Shown: positions 37,946 to 49,862 of the stretch, piece after piece
Numbering within the stretch: the first letter of the stretch is position 1
Layout of the letters: each line of letters begins with the position of its first letter
Assembly (NCBI RefSeq): GCF_000204055.1
Contig: NW_006768831.1
Coordinates: forward strand, 264,720-328,719
Direction: 5' to 3'
From: Melampsora larici-populina 98AG31
Taxonomy: Eukaryota; Basidiomycota; Pucciniomycetes; Pucciniales; Melampsoraceae
DNA length: 64,000 bases
Made by a program: the position numbers and the translations under genes
The notes under the pieces: generated by a model
Told to the model about the DNA's origin: nothing
Database searches by the model: none
Seen by the model: only the letters and a program-made list of their open reading frames with translations

Positions 37946-40116
37946 ATGCCTGGCCCCACATCTCAGACAACTTCTCAGGTGGACAACCAACCACCGACTT
38001 CTACATTGAAAGCTAGTCGTGTCATCCCTGGCCTCACTTCAGCTCCACCGAGTGCCACCTCAGCCTCCAAGCGATCCCGTAAGAAAAAGACAGCCTCCAC
38101 TTCGGGACAAACCAAATCCGAGCAACCCTCTACTATCACCCCTGCTACCGAAAATGCTGAAAACGCGAGCGCACCTTCAGCTCCTGTCATGGTTGGAGGG
38201 CTTGGCATCACCCTTGAACCTCCCTCCCTCACGTTGAATTCCCACTCTACCGCTACCCCCATCCCATCCCAGATTGTCTCGCCTGTTCAGCAAGTTCAGA
38301 AACGGATCCGGGCTGCCACCAAAAAAATGGTATCGTGATCTTGTTAACTATACTAAAGCACCTCGATCGGAAGATCTGACTGATCTGACTCAAAATGATA
38401 GCAACGAATTGCTGGCTACGAGACTAGTTCAACACCCTTGAACGAGGATCAAAAACGAGCAATTGCTTCGAAGCCAGCTTTGGAAGCTACCGTGAAAGAA
38501 TTACAAGACCTACTCAAGATCCTAGAGGTTTGTTTCACTTCATTCTCCAAGCTTGGGATGCAAGAGCCCTAAATATACGCGTATCTTCAGGAGGATGAAT
38601 TGCTAGACGAACAGAGAATCAATGCCGTAAGAGAAGAAGAGGAGAGGAAAGTCAAGGGACGGGTTGATGCCGCTATAGCTGCTGAGCAAGTGAGTTCTCT
38701 GAGACAACATTTTTTTCTTAGCTATCACGCTGCATATCAGTACACCTACAAACCATACTGACTCTACAAAATTCGTGTGAGATAATCAGAAAAATGCCGA
38801 GTCTAACTTGACATTCTTGCTCCAATTCCTACACCTCTACTCACTCTTCAACGCTGCCAATCAAGCTGGTGAATCGTTTGCTCCTGTTATCATGGCACCG
38901 GTCCTCGAGACCGCCACGGGTCAGGAAGTTGCTGCCATCAATGCGCTCTTTCACCAATTGGCCAACGGACGTAAGTTTTTCGATAGTCTAGTTTTTTGGA
39001 TACATCGACCAGTCCCATAGCTCATTGTTTTCAAAATCCTTAGCTATTGCTGGAGGTGGCGGAGATGCGTTCCAAAGCATCCAAAGTCTTGCCAGCGGTG
39101 CAGAGGTCGAAGTGATTCCAGGAGTTCCATGTCAGTCTCATGTGTTTGCCACACCTTGACTCGTTTACTGACTCTATGCCATGTCTGCATTTTCAAACTT
39201 CACAGTCGCACGAATCAAAGAAATGATCACTCAACTCACGGCACCTCCAGCTGCTGACATTTCGAATCCAAGCTCCACCGAAAAGAACAATTTGATGTTC
39301 CTTCAACATTCCGAAGTTGCTGAAGAACCTAGCGTAGCAGCCAGTCCAGATCCAGCCCATTTACCCGTCGATCCTCCATCCCACTCCCTTACATCCTCTC
39401 CCAACCTTTCAATCGACCACGTGGCAAGAAACAAGGCGCTCCTAGAAACAGCTCAGATCGTCAGTGCAGAGCCAAATCATGCTGAGAACTGGAACGCCAA
39501 CCCTTCGAAAGAAGAAGCCCCTCAATCCTCGGATTGGTCCAAGCCCACGGAAATGTTGAGCAGCGATCAGGCTGAGGTTGTGGCTCGTACGATTGATTGG
39601 GCGGAGGATGTGGTCGTTGATGCAGATACTCAGGTGCCAGCGCCTGATGTAACACCAGCTCCGCCAACTTTTCCCAGTCGGGGTTTCAGAGGCAATGGTG
39701 GACGCGGTGGATATCGCGGTGGCTCACGAGGAGGACCTCACCACGACGGTTATCGGGGTGGTCGAGGTTCAGGCTATCGAGGGGGTCCGCCTCATAGGGG
39801 TGGGCCTGGTGGATACCGTGGTGGCGGTGGCGGAAGTGGAGGTGGAACATGGCGAGCTGGTCCTGACGGTCCGGGTAACTACCGACCCCGACCAGAAGGA
39901 GATTTTCCTAACAACGGATATCGTACGTTGACTCCGACCTATCATCCTGTTGAGTCAAACTGACTGACTGTTCTACTATTCTCCTCTTGCTACCATTTTT
40001 AAGGAGGTCGAGGTGGGCCAAGAGGCGGTGGAGGTGGAGGATTTCAGAACCGAGGACCTCCAAACCCTTCTCAATCTAATTACCGCCCAGAACCAGTGGC
40101 TGGGAACTGGAACTAA
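37946..40116 (+). CDS. Caprin-like RNA-binding RGG protein, about 568 aa
   Basis: Likely fungal caprin homologue, an mRNA-binding protein partnered with G3BP-type proteins in stress granules. Exons: 37946-38329, 38402-38527, 38591-38689, 38790-38970, 39044-39130, 39206-39922, 40004-40116; all phases agree, total 1707 nt. Residues 1-128 are a Ser/Thr/Pro-rich tail with a basic SKRSRKKK. Residues 129-205 read like the caprin helical region (RIAGYETSSTPLNEDQKRAI, then ATVKELQDLLKILEEDELLD), followed by charged coiled coil. Residues about 205-290 are helical and hydrophobic (NLTFLLQFLHLYSLFNAANQ). The C-terminus from about 450 is an RGG box (RGGYRGG, YRGGRGSGYRGG and a GGGGG tract), ending in NYRPEPVAGNWN. 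It resembles caprin in domain order rather than close identity, so the family call is moderate; an RGG-box RNA-binding protein is certain. Confidence 0.7.
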
Positions 40117-42416
40117 ACAAAACAGCCAAGGTACATCACAACAAGCGCATCTTCATTTGTGCGACTTGTTTTTATTGTGCTTCTTGAACTTGATGTTTCC
40201 ACGCTGCAAAAAAGCTGCTGCTTGTTAACGTGTCTTTGGAAGTGAGGGAAATGATACTCCGTGTATGTGTACGCCTTGATGTCCTGCCAAAAACGAGAAA
40301 ACGCTATTGAATAAACTGCCGAGAATTTTGAAGGATGCTTTGAGCCTATTTGTCGAATTGGTCAAGTGTAATCACCTTCGCTCAGAGTATGTTGCCTGTT
40401 TGGCCTTGAATATGACGAATTATACACGTTGGATCAACCTCAGATATATTGTGATGTATCATCTTGTCATTTGCCCTCAATCCAGCAGGGGAATTTGAGG
40501 CGGTCAATTCCACCCTGACTTGACTGTCTGTCCCTTGACAGCCTCCAGGTCCAATGTCAGCTTCAAACTTCCTTCAAATTAGAGCCATGGCCATGCTTCT
40601 TTGAGCATATCTTTCTATTGTAGTGAATGTAGATGTCCCCTTGGAGACAGGCAGGCAATGGAAACACCAATTGAATAAGTTTTGTTTTGAACTTTTGAGG
40701 CTTTCCGTAGACTTTCACCTTCCCTAGCCTTAGACAATGAGCATAACATTTCCCAAAACACCAAATTCAGAATTCAACTGCAAGTGACTGGAAAATCATC
40801 GTAAGCTACTACCTCAAAATTTGTAACAGAGGTTTGTGCTCAGATTATAATGGAAGGTGGTAAGAGGTTTGATTTGTGACAAGTTTTGAGTGTGATATGA
40901 TGTAGACAAAAAGAAAGCATGGCCTGATATTTCAAAATAAATGTCTTTGCTCACCTTCACCCCCTAAAAGTCATAACAAACCCCCCTTGTTTGAATTATA
41001 CAGTCAACTCTGTGCAAATGCATACCCGCACAGATTCATAATCAGCCATTTTGCATAGTGGGGTTCCATCAGGCTGGTGCGCGCCAAATTTTGAATTATT
41101 GCATACAGCTGTTTCAACATAGATTGTTTGTTTTTTCAAAAATCTTGTTGGTATGTAACACCTCTCACTTGGTTTTGTCTGTCTGCTAATTGGAAGAATA
41201 CAGAAAAAATTAAACCTGTAAACAAGTTGTTTGTCTGATTTTACCTGCTGCAGAGACGGCTTTCTCCAAAAAAAAAGTTGTCAATCTTTCTTGAAACAGC
41301 TGTGATATAATAACGCATAGGGGTTCCAAGAAAAACACTGGATGTTGGTGATTGAAATGCACAAATGACCTGGAAATTTTGGGTATATGAAGAAAAATGT
41401 CCTTCAAGAGGCTGGTCATGTTGCATAAACCTATACATTATCAACTTGTCTCAGATTTTCTTTTTGGAAAAACTGGTCAAGGATCTGGCACACCAATTTA
41501 TAATGAATACCTGTTACTAGTCGAGTGAAAGTTTGAATGGCCAATCCCCCCTTAGTAACCCCACCACCTGCCTTTTGCAGGTAGTGTCATGCCTAATCAT
41601 TGGTGACACAAGTGATGTATGTACAGGCTGTATGGACCAGGTTATTGCTTTTGAAATCAAGTCTTTTATTCTATCTGGTATTGACGCTCAATCAACATCA
41701 ACAAGAGGAACTATGTTGTCCAGTTTCTGTGCCACCCCTCCAACTAATATTGTGATCAAAAGCTGATGTGTATAAACATTACAAGTCATTTATCTGATAT
41801 TTATTTGTATGCACTATTACCTTGGCCGTTTAGCCAAAATTGGTGGACAGTCATCGCACTCTGACTTTTCAACCAATCCATTGAGTTCAGAGAAAGCTCT
41901 TCAGGTATGTCAGATCATCTGTCTTCTTTCATGATAATCTCATACTCTCATTCAGTCAAAAAATGTCTGATGACAGGCATCACAAGACCATGTCTTGTTC
42001 CCCACTTATTTCATTGATCTCATCTACACCAAACCACTATGCTACAATTGGCTATATTCTCATTTTTTGGTAGTGTAGTGCAGTCCCACTATATTCTCAA
42101 GCACTAAGTCTATACTACACTATCTATTTCAATTTTATTGGCCCAGGAATAATGGAGTGCCTTATCACTACCAGGCACTGCAATATAGCGCCAGGAGCAC
42201 TATGGGAGCGCTATAGAGCACTACAGATCCTGTGACTCTGATATATTGGAATTTATTGCATGTATTGCTACAACAGTTGAAAAAAGAAAAAGTAGAAACA
42301 GAGAAAGCAATAACAGAAAAGTAAAGATCCAAAATAGAAATGTACAATGGTGTTGATGCTTGGAATTCTCCTTAGTCTTACCAGCAAAATCCTGAGCAAT
42401 GAGTGAAAGGCCTCCT
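40117..42416. other. Gene-free DNA with repeat relics
   Basis: No supported gene. It contains a relative of the 10058 element's end (41018-41110), and at 42070-42230 a zone of repeated TAGTG/CACTA and GCGCTATAG-like words that may be the end of a decayed element. Confidence 0.4.
41018..41110. repeat. Diverged relative of the TA-flanked element at 10058
   Basis: TATACAGTCAACTCTGTGCA, then ATGCATACCCGCACAGATTC, CAGCCATTTTGCATAG and CAGGCTGGTGCGCGCCAAA match, in the same order and spacing, the left end of the 10058-10961 element (TATACAGTCTAACCCGCGCT, ATACCCGCGCATATGCATAT, CAGCCAAAATGCATAG, CACGCTGGTGCGGGCCAAAA). The corresponding right end was not found within about 1 kb, so it is a truncated or diverged copy. 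Confidence 0.65.
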
Positions 42417-44345
42417 CAAATGCGCCTTTGGGTTTCACACTCAATTTTCACACCCAATATCAACCATAGCTGGCAGCCAACAGCCTGCTCCATTTTCTTG
42501 GGTCCAAGGCCGCCACATTTAGTAGTGTATATACCTTCTGCAGCAGAGAAAGTGTACTCTATTATGCATGAAGTAACCCAGACACCTCGAATAATCTTGA
42601 GCCATCATGCCAACAACTGGATAGATCTTGCAGTATCTCTAAAGATATGAAATGGTGAGTGTGATTCCACATTAGAATATGTGAATCAGCAACTTACCTT
42701 CCACCACTCTAACATGAATTGATTCTTTCTGGGCCCATTGAGATCCCAATCCAGATATTGTTGAATTTTGGTATTGTCTGTATTCTGTTGCACTGCTAGT
42801 TTTGGATTGAACTTGAAAGCATTGTAAGGGTGAGTAGATCAGATGAGATGTTCAGCTGAATTGGAGCCTTGTGCTGTGGTTTGTGGGATTCAAAGTTAAC
42901 ACCTTTGAATACATTTTTACTTAATTGCTTCACACACTTAACTTTGTCTGGAAATTATGTAGTGAAAAAGCCCAGATGTAAAGAAGGGTTCAGCATAGTT
43001 GTAAAAACAACCACACTGGACTTGACTACTTCTTTTTGGTAACCATTGAGCTTCTTGATCATCACACCAATCATATCTTGAAAGCTCTTGTAAGGTAAGA
43101 TTGTTGCTTTGGCCAAAATAGACTCCTTGATCAGCTGATACTCCAGGAGGAGAATTCCAGCAGTTGGTGTATCACCTCCAACACACAGATTCCCCTGTCA
43201 AAAACTCTTATACAATCAAGGAGCTTTGAGTCAGATAGAGAGTATTGTATGAATAACTGTGTAGAATTGTATTAACTTACCACAGTAACATTGTTTAAAG
43301 CCTTGACCAAAGCCCAATTGTTGGAAGTTATATGAAGGTTGCCATAGTAGAGTTCTTTGGAATCCTTGGCAATCATCTGGTTGATGGCCTGGTGTCAAGG
43401 AGTTTTTCAAATGTATAAAATTAGTATATATATAGAATGAAAGCTTAATTTATGAGCATCACATGCACATTTGCACACCTTGTGCTTACCATTTCACTAA
43501 TGACAGCTACTGGTGATGATCCCTTAATTATGTGCACTCATAATGAGTTTGAATTAGTCACATCAAGATCTGCCAGAAGCAATCAATTGGAATTCTTTTT
43601 CAACCTATAACAAAAACAAAACCATCATCAGTAACATTTTTTGTTGGAAAAAAAACACTTCATTACCTGCTGACCAAACATCATCAGGCTTCCAACCTCC
43701 TGATGGGGCCACAGAGTCATGCATTGAAGGTTGTTATTGATCCCAATTGAGGTCAGGTGGTTCATTGGCTTCAGAGTCACAATCTTTGGTGTCAGTATCT
43801 TCTTGATAATGCACATGGCCTTCACAGTCTGAGTTTTCAAAATTGGGCTCAATATTGGGTGGGGACTCTCAATGATGTAGCATCATGGAAGGTACATCCA
43901 CTCCCAGTAAAGTTGTTTGCACCTGAATCAGTGGTCTGTGCCAACATTTATATAAAGAAATTAAAAATAAACAACAATAAAAAATGATTAAAAGAATAAA
44001 AAGAATAAACTAATTTGACAATACCAATCTTGTTATGTAGCCCGTGTTTGATGAGAAAACAGGCAACTGCTCAAGTCAGGAGGGCTCCATGTAGTGATGC
44101 CACACAGCCAGTTTGAATTTCAGTTGTTGACAATGGCAGCAAAACTTCCAATCAGAATGAATGTATTTCACCAAGACGCCAATGAACACAAGTTGTTTTA
44201 CTTTGGTTGTCCAGACTTTGTGGATGAGACCTAATTTACCCAGGATTCCCTTACAAAGAAAAAGCCGGTCATACCCAATCTTGATATTCAAGTATAGTAA
44301 AAGAAATAGACTTACATGTAAATCTTCAACAACATTTGTTAACAT
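42417..44345 (-). pseudogene. hAT-family transposase pseudogene
   Basis: Minus-strand translation, across introns and a few stops, follows the order of rust-type hAT transposases. Near 44220-44100: VWTTKVKQLVFIGVLVKYI then WKFCCHCQQLKFKLAVWHH. Next AVACFLIKHGLHNKI, then QTTDSGANNFT (about 43940), an acidic linker, NWALVKALNNVTV (about 43310), GGDTPTAGILLLEYQLIKES, TMLNPSLHLGFF (about 42980), and a C-terminal dimerisation region (LEWWK, then IEYTFSAAEGIYTTKCGGLG; last codon near 42420). In-frame stops occur in the linker and after LHLGFFTT, and the HNRVHF/IIEYTF region needs a frame change. It is therefore inactive. The terminal inverted repeats were not identified. It is not obviously the source of the small hAT at 22439. 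Confidence 0.8.
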
Positions 44346-45422
44346 GTCAAGCAGAAGCTTTTTGTGCCAATTTGCAGAACAAAGTGATGCAGAAACATTG
44401 GCAAATGAAGCAAAAGGCTGCTCCGAGGGGGGTGTTTCTATTCAAGCCCAAGGCAAGGCATGCAGTAGAACCCATAACTGCAAACATCAAACAACTTCCC
44501 TTCAATTGAGCACGGGAAATTGATTGGAATTATAATTGGTTGTAAAGCATTGATCACTACACACCTGAGCCATAGCACCCACACTACATATGTGCAGCGC
44601 GTTGGGTAAATTAGGAGCCATCATGTGATACAGAGATCATTCACTTTCAGTTTCAACACAGAGCACAAAAAAACAGAATTTTTCACAGCACCTTTCAGAT
44701 TTTCTCCAATCATGACAAAGGCATTCATTATTGGCGCAGTTTTTGTACAAGAGAAACTGACTTGCAAGCAACTTGAAAGGTGAACGGAAAAGTGTTGAAT
44801 TGGGTGTGTACATTTTGAGTTATTGATGTATTCCACACAAGGAATGTAGTAATCTTAATTGATCATTCTGAAAACTACAGTCTGAGCCCGTCTGACTGGA
44901 ATCAATGGCCATTCATGGTTTTATAGGACTCTGCACTTCAAGTGCAGTCATGTAGGGATCATGAAACGACAAATCAATGGTGATGGGTTAAAAGCACATG
45001 TTTCTAATTACTTGCGAGAATTTTTTAGATTTGAAACAGGTACTAAGGTTTTATGTGAAATTAAACTGGTACATGTTGTATACATATGACATTGCGTATT
45101 GATATTGGCTCAAAATTGAATGTGAAAAGAGCAGTGAAGCAAAGATAGTAGGGTTGGTGCCAGCATTAGAGCTATTTTTTCAAGATGCATTAACCACCAA
45201 ATCTTTGATCTTGTGAACATACGAAGAAAAGTGCAATGAAAGATAACAACGAGGAAGAAAGACTTGCCGGAAATACAAACTAGCTAGAGCAAAAGAGTTA
45301 TATGTCAGTGTGACCGCCACCGTTTTCATAGTCTACGTTGAATCCAGAAATGACTCACCAACTATTTTGATATCATCATGAAGCTCTCATGAATCTGAAT
45401 TTCGCGCATAGGGAGTAGGATG
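44346..45422. other. Gene-free intergenic DNA
   Basis: No coding region or repeat that I can support. The part nearest 45423 is the 3' flank of the minus-strand gene. Confidence 0.45.
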
Positions 45423-46418
45423 TCAAGCTTTCTTATCCTGGAATATCTGACTGCGATTTTTTAACCGTTGTTCTTCTCTTTGAACTAATCGTCCCAGGTT
45501 TTCGAGTGCAAGACTGATGCTATCGATGGTGGCATCCAAATCTTCCAAGTAAAGCTGAATAGAATCAATCACCCGTTGAAGGAAGTCTACCAAATTGATG
45601 AGGCCTTGTAATGCACTTTGAGACAGCCTTGTAATTGTCATGAAAAACTTTATGATGGGGTATATCCATAATGCAAAGAATATTGATGGGAAATGTGATT
45701 TGTGTTTTCTCACTGGCACAAGATTACCTGGCTCTTCTTCTTCAAATATTGGGGAGCCGGTGGGTGAGATCAAAATGGATTGGCTATGTCTAGTGTGCAA
45801 GGCTGGCAAAGAGATCGAATGACCAAGCTTATTCAAACGCTTCGGTCGACGTTTCATCCACGACGATTGGGGTGACACAAAAAATGAGTTCGACGGGGTG
45901 ATTTGATCTCCGTCTTCTGAATCTGAGCGAGACTCTAGATTGACTTTCGATTCTATCTTGTCCACACAAGGCAGTTGTTGAGGACACTGGGAAGATTTGT
46001 AACGTAGCGGAGGAGGCGAGGCGGGTAAATCATCCAGGTCAATACTCTCAACGTCCGATCCGTAAAGAAAATCAGTTTCTGGGTGAATGTCGTATGTCCG
46101 CACAGGTGTCTCCGGAACGTCCCAGTGAGCTTGTTTCTCGTTCAAGGTGCGAACGTCGCGTTTTTTACAAGGGGTTTCTTCATCGTCCTCCTCGTTATCA
46201 TCCTCAATCCAAGACGCCACCCTGCGCATGTTGATTTTTTTTTTGGTGGCAGGCACGGGGACTGAACGGACTCCAATGGACAGCTGAGGACACCCCGGTT
46301 CGGTTGGAGCGTTGAGGTGAGTAGATTGCTGAAGTGGGACTCCAATAGATAGGGAGCCATTTGGATCGTTGGAAGTGCCTCGCAAGGCAGCAGGTTGGGA
46401 AGGGCGAGATAATGTCAT
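45423..46418 (-). CDS. Hypothetical protein, 331 aa
   Basis: I do not recognise this protein. One uninterrupted frame of 331 codons starts at ATG 46418. Residues 1-90 are polar, and an acidic patch (EDDNEEDDEE, about 72-81) is followed by KKRD. The middle is Ser-rich with acidic runs. From about residue 240 the chain becomes hydrophobic and helical (FFALWIYPIIKFFMTITRLS), then long amphipathic helices (LVDFLQRVIDSIQLYLEDLD, then SISLALENLGRLVQREEQRL). This suggests a C-terminal membrane-associated coiled coil. An extra 5' exon or exons may exist: the frame stays open upstream of the ATG to a possible 3' splice site (CACCAG), and a coding-like segment lies at 46752-46963. The bulk ORF is probably real because of its length and composition. 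Confidence 0.6.
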   Translation of the reverse strand: MTLSRPSQPAALRGTSNDPNGSLSIGVPLQQSTHLNAPTEPGCPQLSIGVRSVPVPATKKKINMRRVASWIEDDNEEDDEETPCKKRDVRTLNEKQAHWDVPETPVRTYDIHPETDFLYGSDVESIDLDDLPASPPPLRYKSSQCPQQLPCVDKIESKVNLESRSDSEDGDQITPSNSFFVSPQSSWMKRRPKRLNKLGHSISLPALHTRHSQSILISPTGSPIFEEEEPGNLVPVRKHKSHFPSIFFALWIYPIIKFFMTITRLSQSALQGLINLVDFLQRVIDSIQLYLEDLDATIDSISLALENLGRLVQREEQRLKNRSQIFQDKKA

Positions 46419-46751
46419 GAGGAGCCTCCAAGCTGGTGGGAACGCACAAAAGATATGGATATGAGAAAAGGCCAGATAAGAAGATTGATGGTGATGCGCT
46501 TGAAGTGTAACAATAGGAGGTAGTCCGGGACGTTATCAGCCCAGCAAAACGGACGGAAAACGTCTCAGGGGACGTCACTGGATACAAAAACGTAAATTAA
46601 TTAAGTAATGTGGACAGACATGAAGACAGGCAAGCATGCTGCCGGTGTATTCTACGTTGTGATGTATCTAGATAAGATGAGGTACATACCAAAGCGACCC
46701 AGAAGAGATCAACGTTGTTCCCCAACAGATAATTGAGGCAACAGTTAACGA

Positions 46752-46963
46752 GATGGCGATGCGCTGACGAGCAAGGATGAGGATTCAGGAGGATTCTCGT
46801 TGGACAAGGTTAGCACCTTCATGAATGAGGCAGTTATCAATCGCGCGCGCCGTAGTGGATTGTTGACGATCAATTGGGCATTTTCACCCCAATGTGTATC
46901 ATTTGCTGGTATCATAGAAGTGAGTGGTGACTCCGGTCCAAGACGAGCTTGACTCATGTTCAA
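46752..46963 (-). CDS. Possible short exon or small gene upstream of the 331-aa gene
   Basis: On the minus strand an ATG at 46963 opens 72 codons (starting MNMSQARLGPESP). If a GT at the codon after SFMK is used (intron to CGTCAG), the reading continues into a membrane-like segment RIAISLTVASIICWGTTLIS and a GTATGT donor at the end. I could not join this in phase to the 331-aa frame, so it may be a separate small membrane protein or a 5' exon with a missing link. Confidence 0.3.
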
Positions 46964-47395
46964 AGCGTAAAACTCAAAGCGAATTATAAAGAGACGTGGA
47001 TGACCACGCGTTTATTGCGGATAGCTTGCCAATACATGTACCCCAACGGAATTCAACCTGGGTTAATCAGTGATCACCGCGCCGAACAGGACGCGGCTGG
47101 CGAATAATCGATCCGAATCCTAATCCAGCCTGACCTCAACGGACTTGGCCAATTCTGTCTGTCGGCAAAGAAGATGTAGAGTTTGAGGAACACTAAAAAC
47201 GATTTGAAAAGACCATGACCATTGACAGCGACAGGGTAGATCCTGGTAGATCCCAATTTAGCAGAAGTGAGAGCGCCGCAGAGCCTGACGGATTGGGGTT
47301 TTTCTGGATAGCTTTCCCACGTCCGCATCAGTCACGCTTCACACACACGTGTTCTGGTAAACTTAACAAAGTCCCACGGCTGAGGCGAGCGAGGG

Positions 47396-47873
47396 ACTTA
47401 CGCCAAACTTGTACGGTCCATAACCTCGCGGTAGAGGGTTTTGCAGGGAGCTTCCTTCAATCCCCTTTATCTTTTTCCACACCGAGTATTCAGGCATGGT
47501 CCAAAGAGAAGGATATGCGCCAGAGTAAGACACATATTGTACATTTTTTCACCGAGGAAAGCGCTCTTATTACGCAGATAACAGATGAACAAAATCGACC
47601 ATTTTCACCGACACTCCCCATTTGCAGCAGTTACATGCGTAATTTACATGTACAATTGCTATTGAAGCCAAAGCTTTGAAGCAATTTTGTTCATGGAGGG
47701 GAGCAGTTTCCTCGGTGGAAAATCTGTACAATATGTGCCAGAGTAAGGTACCATCTTTTCTCTTTGGACCATACCCAAATCCTTGGTGTGGAATGAGATA
47801 AAAGCAAATGACAGAGGCTCCCTGCAAAAGCCCCTACGGTGAGGTTTTGGACCGTAGAAGTTTGGCAGAAGTG
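47396..47873. repeat. Large foldback element, 478 bp
   Basis: The left arm (about 47396-47593) is, with gaps and mismatches, the reverse complement of the right arm (about 47683-47873). Shared blocks include GCCAAACTT, TACGGTCCA, TTTTGCAGGGAGC, TTCCACACC, ATGGTCCAAAGAGAA, CACATATTGTAC, CACCGAGGAAA and ATGAACAAAAT. Gaps of a few bases separate the blocks. The centre (about 47594-47682) is unpaired. Long ORFs on both strands here are by-products of the symmetry. No flanking target duplication was found. It is a candidate foldback transposon or long-hairpin RNA source. Confidence 0.8.
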
Positions 47874-49862
47874 CTTGTTGACAGATGTGGTGTAGGATCA
47901 TCACACCCCCCAAGGCCATTGTGTGGATGAATGCAAGTCATTGTCACAATGTTAAAAGACATCCCACATTCTGAGATACAAAGAGGTGATGGATCTGATC
48001 CGGACCATGCAGGGAAATCTAAGCACAGCTTTCCCTATACAAGTATTGTGAACCTCAGGTGTCATGTGGTGGGCGCAAGCTTGGGAAAAAGTAAGTGCCC
48101 GGGCACGCCTGGAGGGGGTCAGGCACACCCTCATTTTGGCTGGGGGCGCAAGAGGGCGCAGGAGGCGCAAAAAAAGGACAAAAAAAGAAAAAAAAAAGAG
48201 TTTTGTTGTGGTATTACCTAATGCTGTCTTTTTGGTATTACCTAATGATGTCTTTTTGTCCTATTGGCCAAGGACTTCCGGTGTGCAGTTACGTGACAAG
48301 AGAAGGAGTTATTCAAATTAATGAAATTAAATTAACAAAGATATGTACGAGTTGGGATGTGTGAGTAAGGAGATTACTATGAAGGAACCTAATGAGGTAT
48401 TATTGTGTCTGTTTTGGGAATAAGTCGTGTGTGACTTGAGTGTCTTCTTTCGAATGTGATTGATTAATTTGTGCTGCTCTTGTGTTCTCATTTTGACTTG
48501 AATAGTTGTTGTTGTTTGTACCCAGATTCTTTTCCTTATCGAAAAGAATCTGTAAGTACTTTCACTATACACTCTCATATCAACAACTATAACAACTAAA
48601 GTCTCTTATATACATATTTGTAGTATTTCTGCTTTTTACTCATTTACCTCACTTGAACGTACTGTGATCCTGTTGCTTGCACACAGGTTTATGTTTTTAA
48701 TCTTTCTTCTTTTTATTTCTCTACTATGTATACTGATGTTGTTGCACACAGGTTTGTCATGTTTTGATTAGCTCTATGTAGCTTTTGTGGCCTGTTGCCT
48801 TGACTTACACATTTCCTGATTACCCCAGGTTCTATCTTTTATTGGCAACACCACACTGCTCCTCTGAGCTTAGTCATTACATAACTTTACATCTTCACAA
48901 GTATTTGATGATGCTTTGTCAGCCACATCTTCTACATCCCAGAAAACATTGATAAACTCATATGAACACCTTATAAACACATTCAACAGCAATAGTACAA
49001 CAAAAATCAACCAAATCAAAAAAAGGTCAATGAACATGTGTTGCTATCAATGTAGTCCAAAATTTTGTTGTTGGGGTAAATTTCAATCCAGACTGTAAAT
49101 GCTTCCATGACTGGAAGAATATGATGCGGGGTGGTACCCATAACACACATTGATTCATTTGAAATGATTTGAAGGTGGAAGAGGGCTGATTTCAGCAGAA
49201 AACCTTGTAGATCACATGCTTAGGTTCATGGGCGCGCCCACTCCAATTCAGACCAAAAAAGACATGCCCGGGTGCACCCGCACCAGGTGCATCCCGGGGC
49301 GTCAAAATTGTGCCGCGCCCACTACATAACTTGGGTGTGTACTTCTCTTATAGTGAGGAAGAATCTGGGCTAAGCAAGTGAAAGGATCTTTGAGGAGAGG
49401 GCATCAAGTAGCTATACAGAGATGGCAACAATATGGGACTACAATGGTGACAAATGTTTATGTATGCTTGCTCTTGTAAATTGCATGTGGAGGTATCTTG
49501 GCTCTGATCAAAGCAATGGTTCAACTACGTGTTGTGAGGGGCTTACTTAATCTCAAATATCAACACAGTGTAGCTTGAAAAAGTATGGCATTGTAGCCTG
49601 AGGTTGAATGTCATAAAGAAGAAAACCTGATTGGACTATAATGAGAGGACAAACCATTAACATTTTGGGGTGTGGGTAATTGCATGAGTTCATGATTTAA
49701 ATTTGTTTGGTGTCTTACAAAGGGCACAAGAGGATATGAGTAAGGATTTCATTGGGAGTGGGATAGGGGATGACAAAAGGTACACTCACCTCCTTGAGTT
49801 CTTAATCCAAAAGTAGGCTTTGCTTTCTTGAAATGATTAAACCTAGGTACAATATTTATGCC
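47874..49862. other. Gene-free DNA with short repeats
   Basis: No supported gene. A 25-bp direct duplication (TGGTATTACCTAATG[C/A]TGTC... at about 48209-48257) follows a purine-rich run. A perfect 11-bp hairpin is at 48524-48551. GTGGGCGC near 48067 and GCGCCCAC near 49315, each next to CCGGG-rich sequence, could be the ends of a decayed 1.25-kb element, but the match is short. Confidence 0.4.
48524..48551. repeat. Perfect 11-bp hairpin
   Basis: AGATTCTTTTC pairs with GAAAAGAATCT across a 6-nt loop (CTTATC). It resembles the hairpin at 9894-9923. Confidence 0.7.

Noticed and set aside
39461..39667. Antisense ORF in the caprin-like gene
   Set aside because: Shadow of a well-supported coding exon.
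47215..47679. 154-codon ORF
   Set aside because: It runs into the arm of the foldback; the symmetry gives open frames on both strands.
48067..49324. Possible 1.25-kb element with GTGGGCGC/GCGCCCAC ends
   Set aside because: Only 8 bp match and the flanks do not repeat; similar GCGCGCCCACT words occur twice at one end.
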